This document shows positions 49,901 through 58,619 of a stretch of DNA of 64,000 nt, piece after piece. A program made the translations under genes and the position numbers. Every line of letters begins with the position of its first letter. The first letter of the stretch is position 1. The stretch is from Caballeronia humi (GTDB lineage Bacteria; Pseudomonadota; Gammaproteobacteria; Burkholderiales; Burkholderiaceae). Under the pieces are notes generated by a model. The model made no database searches. It had not been told where the DNA came from and saw only the letters and a program-made list of their open reading frames with translations. The DNA lies in assembly GCF_001544475.1 (NCBI RefSeq), contig NZ_FCNW02000006.1, positions 171,918 through 235,917 on the forward strand. Direction: 5' to 3'.

Positions 49901-50550
49901 GGCTACAACGACGCGTAAAAATGTCCATTGTACCGGGGCCGGATTGGGCTCGTTGCGGCGCCGCAAGTGAGCCGAAAGCATCTCAAAAACGGCAATCTTT
50001 ACGCTCATAGCGAAAATCAATGACAAAAATCGTAGTTCGCCCGGTCGAACTAATGTTTTTGGCTATAATGGCATCACTTGTGCATGTGTTCTTCCATGCC
50101 ATCAACAGGTGAATTGTCAGGCGCCAGCGCGTTTTTACAATCACTGTCAGTAAGCTGTTGGGGGCCAAAAGCCTCGTAACTGCAACTCAAGCATCGTTTC
50201 ATTCGATGCACACGTCTTGTCCAGCCAGGTGCGATGCGCCTGCTGCGGCCGAAGCTGCCGCGATGCTGGATGGGGCCTACGCCGCCGTTCCTGCGTTGTT
50301 CATCGCGCAAGAACGTGATTGCCACGTTCGATGGCGGCATGTGGGGTCTGGTCAGGCTGCCGGGGACAGGTTGCGCCAGACGTGAAAATTAACCGGGCGT
50401 TTGCGGCGAGGTACGTCGCAGCCGTGCATTGATTCGCCGTTCGCGAAGATCGAACGGCGTGTCGCGTTGCGCGGAAAAAGCCTTGAGTCGCCAGCATGCG
50501 CGCGGTTTTTCGCGGCGCAGGGGCGGCTCGACAACCGTTGATACACGTCT
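49901..50550. other. Long intergenic region with a perfect TATAAT and strong hairpin
   Basis: 650 bases without a supportable gene. TATAAT at 50064-50069 is the best -10 on the plus strand, 480 bases before rlpA, without a good -35. A perfect 9-bp hairpin, CGCCGTTCG 50435-50443 with CGAACGGCG 50451-50459 and a 7-nt loop, has no T-run after it. This fits a long structured rlpA leader or an unannotated small RNA. Confidence 0.45.
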
Positions 50551-51162
50551 ATGAATGCTCGACTTACTCGACATATTGGGAGTCTCTTTGCCGTTGCGAT
50601 CCTGGCTGGCTGTGCCGCGCCGGGTTCCAGCGACTTGAGCGCTGCCAATCAGCAGCCGGGGAACAATTTCCTCAGCACAAACGATGCCCGTGCGGTCGCA
50701 CCGCTTGCGTACGCGTCAAAGCTCCAAAACGTGCCGGCCGTCGCCGATGCCAAGCCGGCGGAGGCGCCGTCGCTTGCGAATGCGGCGCCGATCACGAGCG
50801 GTCCCGACGTCAGTGACTTTGAACAGCACGGCCGCGCGTCGTGGTACGGCCCGCGTTTCCACGGCCGCAAGACTGCGAGCGGCGAACGCTTCGACATGCA
50901 CGCGCTGACGGCGGCTCACCGTTCGTTGCCGCTGGCATCGTGGATTCGTGTGACGAACACGGCCAATCACAAGACGGTCGTCGTGAAGGTTAACGACCGT
51001 GGTCCGTACGCAAAGGGTCGTATCCTCGATTTGTCCTATGCCGCGGCTGCCGCACTCGGCATGCGCGGATCCGGCACGGGTAACGTGAAGATCGAAGGCC
51101 TGACGCAGCAGGAAGCGCGTGAGGCGCGCGCCGAGTACGCTTCCACGCAGGCGATGAACTGA
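50551..51162 (+). CDS. rlpA: RlpA family septal lytic transglycosylase / rare lipoprotein A
   Basis: 203 aa. Lipoprotein signal with lipobox ILAGC (Cys at about residue 23) after a basic start. The double-psi beta-barrel domain (about residues 90-180) carries HGRASWYGPRFHGRKTASGE, with the catalytic-site Glu/Asp region, and VVKVNDRGPYAKGRILDLS. No C-terminal SPOR domain is present, unlike E. coli or Pseudomonas RlpA, so this is the short form. It cleaves or binds naked glycan strands at the septum. The terminator follows 28 bases on. Confidence 0.9.
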   Translation: MNARLTRHIGSLFAVAILAGCAAPGSSDLSAANQQPGNNFLSTNDARAVAPLAYASKLQNVPAVADAKPAEAPSLANAAPITSGPDVSDFEQHGRASWYGPRFHGRKTASGERFDMHALTAAHRSLPLASWIRVTNTANHKTVVVKVNDRGPYAKGRILDLSYAAAAALGMRGSGTGNVKIEGLTQQEAREARAEYASTQAMN

Positions 51163-51189
51163 TCAGCCGCTTTCATGCGCATCACCAAG

Positions 51190-51218
51190 AACGGGCCGTT
51201 TTCTAACGGCCCGTTTTC
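51190..51218 (+). terminator. Rho-independent terminator of rlpA
   Basis: ACGGGCCGTT 51191-51200 pairs with AACGGCCCGT 51205-51214 around TTCT, followed by a short T-rich run. It lies against the end of the convergent rsmI gene. Confidence 0.88.
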
Positions 51219-52099
51219 TATTCTTCTGCAGATTTGCTGAGCAGCAACGCTCTCGCATAAAGCGCATTGCGCGACGCTCCCGTCAACGTCGCCGCGAGTC
51301 GCGCCGCGCTGCTCACCGACAACTCCTCCAGCAGCATCGCCAACAGCGCGTCATGGGCGTCGTCGGCGTCTTCCTGCTGCGGCGCGCCTTCCACCACCAG
51401 CACGAACTCGCCGCGCTGACGATTCGCATCGCCCGCGAGCCACGTTGGCCCTTCGGCCAGGGTGCATCGATGCAGGCTCTCGTGTAATTTCGTCAGTTCC
51501 CGGGCGATCAGCAATTGCCGATCGCCGCCGAGCGCATCAACGAGTGCCCGCACCGTTTCGACGATCCGGTGCGGCGCCTCGTAGAACACCAGCGCCGCCG
51601 GCTGCTTCGCGTACGCCTGAAGTTGCGCCGCGCGCTGCTTCGATTTCGTCGCAAGGAAACCGACGAACGTGAACGCTTGCACCCACGCGCCGGCCGCGCT
51701 CAGCGCGGTCGTGAGCGCGCTCGCGCCCGGCAGCGGGATCACGGGAAAGCCGGCGTCGCGCACGGCATCGACGAGTTTCGCGCCCGGGTCCGAGATGCCT
51801 GGCGTGCCCGCATCCGACACGCACGCGATCCGCTCGCCGTTACGCAAGTGCTCGATCACGCGCTCGGCGGCGCTGCGCTCGTTGTGCTCGTGCACGGCGA
51901 TCGACGGCTTCGCGATGCCGTAGCGAGCGAGCAGTTGCGCGGTGTTGCGCGTGTCCTCGGCGGCGATGCGGTCGGCGAGGCCGAGCACGTGCAGCGCGCG
52001 CAGCGTGATGTCGGCGACGTTGCCGATCGGCGTCGCGACGATGTAGAGCGCGCCCGCCGGATAGTGCTGGCCTTGTGCGAGGTCCGTGAGTTGAGTCAT
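51218..52099 (-). CDS. rsmI: 16S rRNA (cytidine-2'-O)-methyltransferase RsmI
   Basis: 293 aa from ATG 52097-52099; an in-frame ATG at 52126 adds nine residues and neither has a strong ribosome site. Tetrapyrrole-methylase fold: LYIVATPIGNVADITLRAL (about 18-36), AEDTRNTAQLL, and SAM motif SDAGTPGISDPG (about 89-100). It methylates C1402 of 16S rRNA. It diverges from yraN with a 66-base gap, the same arrangement as rsmI and the yraM-yraP cluster in enterobacteria. Confidence 0.95.
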   Translation of the reverse strand: MTQLTDLAQGQHYPAGALYIVATPIGNVADITLRALHVLGLADRIAAEDTRNTAQLLARYGIAKPSIAVHEHNERSAAERVIEHLRNGERIACVSDAGTPGISDPGAKLVDAVRDAGFPVIPLPGASALTTALSAAGAWVQAFTFVGFLATKSKQRAAQLQAYAKQPAALVFYEAPHRIVETVRALVDALGGDRQLLIARELTKLHESLHRCTLAEGPTWLAGDANRQRGEFVLVVEGAPQQEDADDAHDALLAMLLEELSVSSAARLAATLTGASRNALYARALLLSKSAEE

Positions 52100-52165
52100 G
52101 AGGGCGGCCCGTTTGAAGGACGACATTGTGCCACGCGAGCGCGCGACAACTTTTAGGGAGGAGCG

Positions 52166-52519
52166 GTGTCCAAAACGGTCGGCGATGCTTTTGAAACACG
52201 CGCGCTCGAATATTTGCAGCGCCATAGGTTGCGGCTCGTCGCGCGCAATGTGGCGTGCCGCGGCGGCGAGATCGATCTCGTGATGCGCGATCGCGATGGC
52301 GCGCTCGTATTCGTCGAAGTGCGGGCGCGTGCAAGCCGCCGGTTTGCCGACGCAGCCGCGAGCATCGGCGTGCGCAAGCGGCGACGGCTGATTCGCGCCG
52401 CGCAACATTATCTGAGCGCGTGGCGTGGCGCGTGGCCGGCGTGCAGATTCGATGTCGTCGCGTTCGATGCGGGGCGCATCGTGTGGCTCGCCGATGCCTT
52501 TCGCGCCGACGACGCTTGA
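52166..52519 (+). CDS. yraN: YraN family (UPF0102) endonuclease-like protein
   Basis: 117 aa from GTG 52166 with GGGAGGA upstream. Restriction-endonuclease-like fold: [20 protein letters not shown], then [25 protein letters not shown] with the D-x(n)-E-x-R variant of the PD-(D/E)XK core, as in all UPF0102 proteins. Proposed to resemble Holliday-junction resolvases; activity unproven. In E. coli, lpoA (yraM) precedes yraN; here it is missing and yraN is first. Confidence 0.93.
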   Translation: MSKTVGDAFETRALEYLQRHRLRLVARNVACRGGEIDLVMRDRDGALVFVEVRARASRRFADAAASIGVRKRRRLIRAAQHYLSAWRGAWPACRFDVVAFDAGRIVWLADAFRADDA

Positions 52520-52652
52520 ACTCGCCGCGCCTGATGCATGCGGTAAACTGCGCGGAGCCTGCATCCTTCGCCGACCTCGAGCGCGCTTGCCGCGAGCTCA
52601 AACGTCACACGCAACGAACCGCCGCGCACGACGCGGTCAAACACAAGACTCG

Positions 52653-53240
52653 ATGTCCGTCGAACGCATTCAACAGCAATTCCGCGACAGCGCGGCAGTC
52701 ACACTCGAAGCACTCGAAGCGCTGGCGGTCCCGATCACGGCCGCCGTCGATGCGCTCTTCGGCGCGCTGGCCAACGGCAGCAAAATTCTTGCGTGCGGCA
52801 ACGGCGGCTCGGCGGCCGATGCGCAACACTTCGCCGCCGACCTGATCGGCCGCTTCGAGCGCGAGCGTCCGGGCCTGCCCGCGATCGCACTCACGACCGA
52901 TTCGTCGATCCTCACCGCCATCGGCAACGACTACGCCTTCGAGCAGATTTTTTCGAAGCAGGTCCGCGCGCTCGGCCAGGCGGGCGACGTGTTGCTCGCG
53001 ATCAGCACGTCGGGAAATTCGGTCAACGTGCTGGCCGCGATCCAGGAGGCGCACGAGCGCGAGATGATCGTGATCGCGCTGTCGGGCAAGGGCGGCGGCG
53101 TGATTGCCGAAGTGCTCGCCGAGACGGACATCCATATTTGCGTGCCGGCGGAACGCACGGCGCGTGTGCAGGAAGTGCATCTGCTGACGCTTCATTGTCT
53201 GTGCGACGGCATTGACGCGATGTTGCTGGGCGAAGACTGA
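52653..53240 (+). CDS. diaA: SIS-domain protein, DiaA / GmhA type
   Basis: 195 aa from ATG 52653. SIS fold: [23 protein letters not shown] (about 46-68), [16 protein letters not shown] (about 115-130), and C-terminal [18 protein letters not shown]. Position between yraN and dolP argues for DiaA, the tetrameric DnaA-binding initiator protein. The sequence also fits phosphoheptose isomerase GmhA, which has the same fold and is a common automatic name. Both metal-site histidines of GmhA (HFAAD, HLLTLH) seem present, so isomerase activity cannot be excluded. Confidence 0.87.
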   Translation: MSVERIQQQFRDSAAVTLEALEALAVPITAAVDALFGALANGSKILACGNGGSAADAQHFAADLIGRFERERPGLPAIALTTDSSILTAIGNDYAFEQIFSKQVRALGQAGDVLLAISTSGNSVNVLAAIQEAHEREMIVIALSGKGGGVIAEVLAETDIHICVPAERTARVQEVHLLTLHCLCDGIDAMLLGED

Positions 53241-53291
53241 CGAACTGACTAACGATTCACCAAGACTGATTAACCAAGGGGAACCGAGTTG

Positions 53292-54089
53292 ATGAACAAG
53301 ACACGCGTCAAGGCGACGCTGGCGCGAGCCACGCTGATAGCGAGCCTGTTGTCGGGCGTCGCGCTGCTGCAGGGATGTCCGCTGCTGGTCGTGGGCGGCG
53401 TGGCGGGCGGCGCGCTGGTCGCGACCGACCGGCGTACGCTCGGCGCGCAGACCGAGGATCGCGAGATCCAGGTCAAGGCCGCCACGCAGATCAACCAGAA
53501 CCTGCCCGACCAGGCGCACGTCAACGTGACCGTGTTCAACCGGCGTGTGCTGCTGACCGGCGAAGTGCCGAACGACGCCGCCAAGCAGAAGGCCGAGGAA
53601 GTCGCGCGCGGGATCAACAACGTGGGCGCGATCGTCAACGAGTTGGCCGTGCAGGGCGCGAGTTCGATTTCGTCGCGCGCCAACGATTCGTATCTCGAAG
53701 GCCGCGTGAAATCCGCGATGGTCGGCGAGAAGGATTTGTCGGCGAACTTCTACAAGGTGGTGTGCGAGCGGAGCACGATCTATCTGATGGGCCTCGTCAC
53801 GCCCGACGAAGGCGCGCATGGCGCCGATGTCGCCGCGCGCGTGCCGGGGGTCGAGCAGGTCGTGAAGGTGTTCCAGTACATCAAGCCGGAAGAGGCGACG
53901 GCGCTCAACGCGGCTGCTGCGTCGGGCGCGAGCGCGACCACGACGGCGGCGCCGGCATCGACGGAAGCGACAGTCGGTGCCGTGCCGGATTCGTCGGTGA
54001 GTTCGAAGCCGCTGGATCAGCAGGCGCCCGCGCCGGTGAAGAACTCGGACGTGCATCCGGGGAATCCTGCGAAGCCGGTTACTAAATGA
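53292..54089 (+). CDS. dolP: BON-domain outer-membrane lipoprotein, DolP-like
   Basis: 265 aa from ATG 53292 with AAGGGGA upstream. Signal peptide with lipobox LLQGC (Cys about residue 31). Two BON domains: about 55-125 (DREIQVKAATQINQN...VTVFNRRVLLTGEVPND) and 130-200 (SRANDSYLEGRVKSAM...VICERSTIYLMGLVTPDE-like). Then a Ser/Ala/Pro-rich tail of about 65 residues absent from E. coli DolP (191 aa). DolP keeps the outer membrane intact at division sites. Its stop overlaps the cytochrome c start. Confidence 0.88.
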   Translation: MNKTRVKATLARATLIASLLSGVALLQGCPLLVVGGVAGGALVATDRRTLGAQTEDREIQVKAATQINQNLPDQAHVNVTVFNRRVLLTGEVPNDAAKQKAEEVARGINNVGAIVNELAVQGASSISSRANDSYLEGRVKSAMVGEKDLSANFYKVVCERSTIYLMGLVTPDEGAHGADVAARVPGVEQVVKVFQYIKPEEATALNAAAASGASATTTAAPASTEATVGAVPDSSVSSKPLDQQAPAPVKNSDVHPGNPAKPVTK

Positions 54090-54427
54090 TGCGGTTGTTT
54101 TTTTTGTTGTGCGCTGTGATGTTGATGGGCGCGTCGGCTTGGGCTGCCGATCAGCCTGTTTCTGCGGCCGATGGGATGGCGATCGCCCGCAGGAACGCAT
54201 GCATGGGCTGTCACGCGGTGGATCGAAAGCTCGTGGGGCCGTCGTTTCAGCAGGTCGCGGAGAAGTACAAGGGTGACGCAAAGGCGTCCGAGAAGCTCGC
54301 GTTGAAGGTGAAGAACGGCGGCTCGGGCGTGTGGGGCATGATCCCGATGCCCTCCCATCCAGCGATGAACAGCGGCGATATTCAGGCCGTGGTGAGCTGG
54401 GTTCTGGCGGGGGCGCCGGCGAAGTAG
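54086..54427 (+). CDS. Class I c-type cytochrome (c551/c552-like)
   Basis: 113 aa. Sec signal peptide of about 21 residues (MRLFFLLCAVMLMGASAWAA). Haem-binding C39-x-x-C42-H43 in RNACMGCHAV, axial Met in MIPMPSHP near residue 87. Small periplasmic electron carrier. The ATG overlaps the dolP stop (ATGA), so a soluble cytochrome is translationally coupled to an outer-membrane integrity lipoprotein. The electron partner is unknown. Confidence 0.93.
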   Translation: MMRLFFLLCAVMLMGASAWAADQPVSAADGMAIARRNACMGCHAVDRKLVGPSFQQVAEKYKGDAKASEKLALKVKNGGSGVWGMIPMPSHPAMNSGDIQAVVSWVLAGAPAK

Positions 54428-54496
54428 GGCGGTATGTATTCGGGTCCGGACCACTTGGCAGACCGTCTGGACCCTGTGCTAGAATCAAAATTCGTT

Positions 54497-54572
<76 letters not shown>

Positions 54573-54585
54573 AGGGTTCACGCAT

Positions 54586-54625
54586 AAGCGCATTACATCG
54601 GAAGGTGTAGTGCGCTTTTGTTTTT
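54586..54625 (+). terminator. Rho-independent terminator after tRNA-Ala
   Basis: A 12-bp stem, AAGCGCATTACA 54586-54597 with TGTAGTGCGCTT 54606-54617 (one G-T pair), then a T-rich run broken by one G. Confidence 0.88.
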
Positions 54626-54683
54626 GGAGGCGGCATGGTACGCCTCTCCGCCCCGCTGCTTCACGTTCTAAGCTAGGATCCCG

Positions 54684-54884
54684 GATGGTTCCGATCATTC
54701 CACAGGCCCAATCACGCATCGCTGGTTGAACTTCGTGCGCTAGTAAAAGTACATAGAGTGCCGAACTGATTACAGCAACGCTGATCACGACCTGCATAAA
54801 CGCGGCAACGCTTGGATCGATCTTTGAAGCTTGCTCGCGTGCCAGCGGGACTTCTCGGTTGGATCGTCCTTTCCGAGAAAACAT
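54684..54884 (-). pseudogene. Truncated single-helix membrane protein gene
   Basis: The ATG at 54882-54884 shares one base with the stop of the upstream gene (TAATG), showing real translational coupling. 67 codons make biological sense: a charged start, KIDPSVAAFM, one membrane helix (QVVISVAVISSALYVLLLAH) and RDWACGMIGTI. That ending looks like the conserved C-terminus of small phage/island membrane proteins, which continues in a second hydrophobic patch. Here the sequence instead changes abruptly to RDPSLERE and the frame runs on with no stop for about 2 kb, antisense to tRNA and other genes. I infer loss of the true 3' end at about 54684. Confidence 0.5.
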
Positions 54885-55258
54885 TAACGTGTCCGAGTCG
54901 TCGGCGGGGAAACGTCTTGGTTATTCGCGGACTCAACTGCGCGTTGGTTCCATGCGCTTTCCGCAATTTCCAATGCCTCGATGATGCGTGCGTCTGGTGC
55001 TGCGCGTATTTGATGTTGAAGCAAAAGCATCAGCAATATGCCAATGCACCCGGCACCAAGGGCAGCCAAACCTGTGATCACGCGTGCTCCCCAATTCGCT
55101 GATAAAGCAAAAAAAACCGCCCAATGCCGGGTGGCAGTGAGCGGACAAGATCGGAGAGTTACAACGACAACATGCGCATACATGGAGATACGCATGTCCG
55201 TCAGCATACTTGGCGAAGCGATCGGGCCCCATACGGAAACTCCTAAAAACAGGGGCAT
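54884..55258 (-). CDS. Hypothetical membrane protein
   Basis: Up to 124 aa; several internal ATGs are possible starts (for example at about 55195). A hydrophobic segment GLAALGAGCIGILLMLLLQH (about residues 64-83) is followed by an amphipathic helix (DARIIEALEIAESAWNQRAV) and a polar tail. The stop overlaps the start of the truncated partner. No family recognised. GC content is lower than neighbours and there is no counterpart function nearby, consistent with island or prophage remnant next to a tRNA gene. Confidence 0.5.
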   Translation of the reverse strand: MPLFLGVSVWGPIASPSMLTDMRISMYAHVVVVTLRSCPLTATRHWAVFFALSANWGARVITGLAALGAGCIGILLMLLLQHQIRAAPDARIIEALEIAESAWNQRAVESANNQDVSPPTTRTR

Positions 55259-55427
55259 AGCACGATGACGCTTATCGCAGCACCCATATACCCGCTATCC
55301 CACCCTCAAGAACCCACAGAACCCCGCCGTAAAAGCTTTGTGCGCGACAACTAGCTCGCGTGGAAGCGTCCGATCAAAGCGGCCCGTCGAATTCGTCGGC
55401 GGCGCGTCGGACCAAGGGGAGACACAG

Positions 55428-56987
55428 ATGAAATGGTTTGACCGCCTGTCCGTGATGAACAAGCTCTTGCTGTCGTTCGCGGTCGTGATCGTGATTACGG
55501 CGTGCGTCGGCGGGACCGGCGTCCTCGCGCTCGCGAAGATGCACGGCCTCACCGAAGACATCAGCGTGCATCACATGGACGGCCTCTATTCCGTCGAGGA
55601 AGCGAACAAGCACAAGCTCGACACCGACCTCGCCGCCGCCAACCTCACCTTCGCCGATGACGCCGGCAAGGAAAAGCTCAAGCAGAACATCAACGCATCG
55701 CTCGCGAGCATGCATCGCGCGCTCGACAACACCCGCGCGACCGTTTCGTCCGCCGAAGGCATCGCGCTCTACGACGACGCCGCCAAGCGCGCCGCCGCCT
55801 GGGAAGACATCGTGCTGATGCAGACCGGCGCGAAGCCGCGGCCTGCCGCCATCGATCAGATGGGCCTCATCGAGCGAGCGATCGCCGCGAGCGGTGAAAC
55901 GCGCGTCGCCTTCGAGCGGCTCGTCGACTTCAAGCGGCGCAGCGCGACCGAAGCGCAGAAAGCGTCGGCGGCGGAGTACGAATCGATGCGTATCGTGATG
56001 ATTTCGCTCGTGCTCGGCTCGATCGTCGCAGCCGGGCTGCTCGCGGCGCTGATTGGCCGGCGGCTCTCGAAGCAACTCGGCGGCGAGCCGGCGTATGCCG
56101 CGCAGATCGCCGATCGCATCGCGGCGGGCGACCTCGCGACGCGCGTCGCGATCCGCGAAGGCGACGACAGCAGCATGCTGCACAGCCTCGCCGGCATGAG
56201 CGCGAAGCTGGCGGACATCGTCGGCGGAATCCGGGAGTCGAGCGAGTCGATTCTGCTCGCGTCGCGGGAAATCGCGCAGGGCAACACCGATCTCTCGCAG
56301 CGCACGGAAGAGCAGGCGGCGTCGCTGGAGGAAACGGCGTCGAGCATGGAAGAACTCACGTCGACCGTGCGTCAGAACGCCGACAGCGCCCAGCAGGCGA
56401 GCGGGCTCGCGCGCGGGGCGTCGGAGGTGTCGGCGAAGGGGAGCGAACTGGTCGGCGACGTCGTCGATACGATGCGCGAACTCGCCGCCGGCTCGAAACG
56501 GATGACGGACATCATCGCGGTGATCGAAGGCATCGCGTTCCAGACGAACATTCTCGCGCTGAACGCGGCCGTCGAGGCGGCGCGGGCGGGCGAGGAAGGG
56601 CGCGGCTTCGCGGTCGTGGCGGGCGAAGTGCGCTCGCTCGCGCAGCGCAGCGCGATGTCGGCGAAGGAGATCAAGGAGCTGATCGAGGCATCGACGGCAC
56701 GCGTCGACAGCGGCGCGCAACTCGCCGAACGCGCGGGCAGCACGATGGCCGAGGTCACGGACGCCGTCCAGCGCGTGACCGACATCATGGCGCAGATTTC
56801 GGCGGCATCGCACGAGCAGAGCACGGGCATCGAGCAGGTGAACCGCGCGGTCGCGCAGATGGACCAGGTGACGCAGCAGAACGCGGCGCTCGTCGAGCAG
56901 GCTGCGGCGGCCGCCGGCGCGATGGCCGATCAGGCCGAGCAGTTGAAGGGAGCGGTTGCGGTGTTCGAGCTGGAGCGCAGGGTTTAA
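55428..56987 (+). CDS. Methyl-accepting chemotaxis protein (Tar/Tsr-like)
   Basis: 519 aa from ATG 55428 with AAGGGGAGA upstream. TM1 about residues 12-34 ([24 protein letters not shown]), a four-helix-bundle sensor domain (about 35-188), TM2 about 189-208 ([20 protein letters not shown]), HAMP about 210-265, then the signalling domain with the hairpin tip [20 protein letters not shown]. No C-terminal NWETF-type CheR tether. Ligand unknown. It is monocistronic. The frame is open further upstream to 55338, without a ribosome site. Confidence 0.95.
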   Translation: MKWFDRLSVMNKLLLSFAVVIVITACVGGTGVLALAKMHGLTEDISVHHMDGLYSVEEANKHKLDTDLAAANLTFADDAGKEKLKQNINASLASMHRALDNTRATVSSAEGIALYDDAAKRAAAWEDIVLMQTGAKPRPAAIDQMGLIERAIAASGETRVAFERLVDFKRRSATEAQKASAAEYESMRIVMISLVLGSIVAAGLLAALIGRRLSKQLGGEPAYAAQIADRIAAGDLATRVAIREGDDSSMLHSLAGMSAKLADIVGGIRESSESILLASREIAQGNTDLSQRTEEQAASLEETASSMEELTSTVRQNADSAQQASGLARGASEVSAKGSELVGDVVDTMRELAAGSKRMTDIIAVIEGIAFQTNILALNAAVEAARAGEEGRGFAVVAGEVRSLAQRSAMSAKEIKELIEASTARVDSGAQLAERAGSTMAEVTDAVQRVTDIMAQISAASHEQSTGIEQVNRAVAQMDQVTQQNAALVEQAAAAAGAMADQAEQLKGAVAVFELERRV

Positions 56988-57154
56988 GGCGCGCGGTGGC
57001 TTTGAAATTCCATTGAAAGCCGCCCGGCTCGCCCGGGCCGTCCAAAGGCGTTCCCCTCGCTTGTCAGCGCGAATCCCCATCCGTACACTCGCGCCTGTTT
57101 GCAAGACAAGCGCGCCGCACGGACGGCGCATCCACGCCAAGAAGGAGAGCGCCC

Positions 57155-58459
57155 ATGTCCGATTCCTATTTCCCGCGCTGGCGGACCCAGCCGAGCGCCG
57201 ACGCCGGCCGTGTCGTCGCGCCCGACGAGCGGCTTCCCTGGCCGCAGATGTTCGCAATGGGCGTCCAGCACGTCGTCGCGATGTTCGGCTCGACCGTGCT
57301 CGCGCCGCTCCTGATGGGCTTCGATCCGAACCTCTGCATCTTCATGTCGGGCATCGGGACGCTGCTGTTCTTCGTGCTCGTCGGCGGCCGCGTGCCGAGC
57401 TATCTCGGATCGAGCTTCGCGTTCATCGGGCTTGTGATCGCGGTGACCGGCTACAGCGGCCACGGCCCGAACCTGAACATCGGCGTGGCGCTTGGCGGGA
57501 TCATCGCTTGCGGGGTCGTGTACGCGATCATCGGGTTGATCGTCGCGGCGATCGGTACCAACTGGATCGAAGCGCTGATGCCGCCGGTCGTCACCGGCGC
57601 GATCGTCGCGGTGATCGGGCTGAATCTCGCGCCGATCGCCGTAAAGGGCGTCTCGGCCACCAACTTCGATTCGTGGATGGCGCTCGTGACGGTGCTGTGC
57701 GTCGGCGGCGTCGCGGTGTTCGCGCGCGGCATGGCGCAGCGGCTCCTGATCCTGATCGGCCTCGCGATCGCCTACGCGATCTACGCCGTGCTCACGAACG
57801 GCATGGGCCTCGGCGGCAAACCGATCGACTTCTCGATCGTCTCGAACGCCGCGTGGTTCGGCATGCCGCACTTCACGGCGCCCGTCTTCAACGGCCAGGC
57901 GATGACGCTCCTCGCGCCCATCGCGATCATCCTCGTCGCGGAAAATCTCGGGCATATCAAGGCGGTCGGCGCGATGACGGGGCAGAGCCTCGACCGCTAC
58001 ATCGGCCGGGCATTCATCGGCGACGGGCTGGCGACGATCGCGTCGGGCTTCGCAGGCGGCACGGGCGTGACGACCTACGCGGAAAACATCGGCGTGATGG
58101 CGGTCACCAAAATCTACTCGACGCTCGTGTTCGTGATCGCTGCCGTGATCGCGATCGTGCTCGGCTTCTCGCCGAAGTTCGGTGCGGTCATTCAGACGAT
58201 TCCGGGTCCTGTGCTGGGCGGCGTGTCGATCGTGGTGTTCGGGCTGATCGCGGTGACGGGCGCGCGCATCTGGGTCGTGAACAAGGTCGATTTCTCGGAC
58301 AACCGCAATCTGATCGTCGCGGCTGTCACGCTCGTGCTCGGCGCGGGCGATTTCACGCTGAAGCTCGGTGGGTTCGCGCTCGGCGGGATCGGCACGGCGA
58401 CGTTCGGCGCGATCATTTTGTACGCGCTGCTGCGTCGGCGTGGGTCGGGGGTGGTTTGA
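57155..58459 (+). CDS. uraA: Uracil/xanthine permease, NCS2 family (UraA-like)
   Basis: 434 aa from ATG 57155 with AAGGAGA upstream. Fourteen-helix 7+7 fold. N-terminal signature PWPQMFAMGVQHVVAMFGST with the TM1 Gln-His pair, GSSFAFIG (TM3), the TM8 acidic residue in LVAENLGHIKAVGAMTGQ and TM10 GFAGGTGVTTYAENIGVMAV are those of UraA, which takes up uracil with protons. VAENLGH and TTYAENIG support uracil over xanthine. Confidence 0.9.
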   Translation: MSDSYFPRWRTQPSADAGRVVAPDERLPWPQMFAMGVQHVVAMFGSTVLAPLLMGFDPNLCIFMSGIGTLLFFVLVGGRVPSYLGSSFAFIGLVIAVTGYSGHGPNLNIGVALGGIIACGVVYAIIGLIVAAIGTNWIEALMPPVVTGAIVAVIGLNLAPIAVKGVSATNFDSWMALVTVLCVGGVAVFARGMAQRLLILIGLAIAYAIYAVLTNGMGLGGKPIDFSIVSNAAWFGMPHFTAPVFNGQAMTLLAPIAIILVAENLGHIKAVGAMTGQSLDRYIGRAFIGDGLATIASGFAGGTGVTTYAENIGVMAVTKIYSTLVFVIAAVIAIVLGFSPKFGAVIQTIPGPVLGGVSIVVFGLIAVTGARIWVVNKVDFSDNRNLIVAAVTLVLGAGDFTLKLGGFALGGIGTATFGAIILYALLRRRGSGVV

Positions 58460-58619
58460 GGGTGCTTGAAGGGACACAGTTCGCGCGCGGTTTAAACGGG
58501 CGCAGACCGGCGCGGCTCGTGAGCGATCGAAATGCGCTCAGTCCGGCGCGACTCGCGCGCGGTCGGAAGAAAGCGCTAACCAGCGCGCCTCAAGCGCGGT
58601 CAAAACGCGCTGAACAACC
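58460..58619. repeat. Short degenerate repeats in convergent intergenic space
   Basis: Words like GCGCAGACCGGCGCGGCTCG and GCGCTCAGTCCGGCGCGACT recur with ~34-bp spacing between 58499 and 58610, each followed by a GATCG/GGTCG element. No terminator is obvious. Similar in style to the other decayed repeats of the window. Confidence 0.4.
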
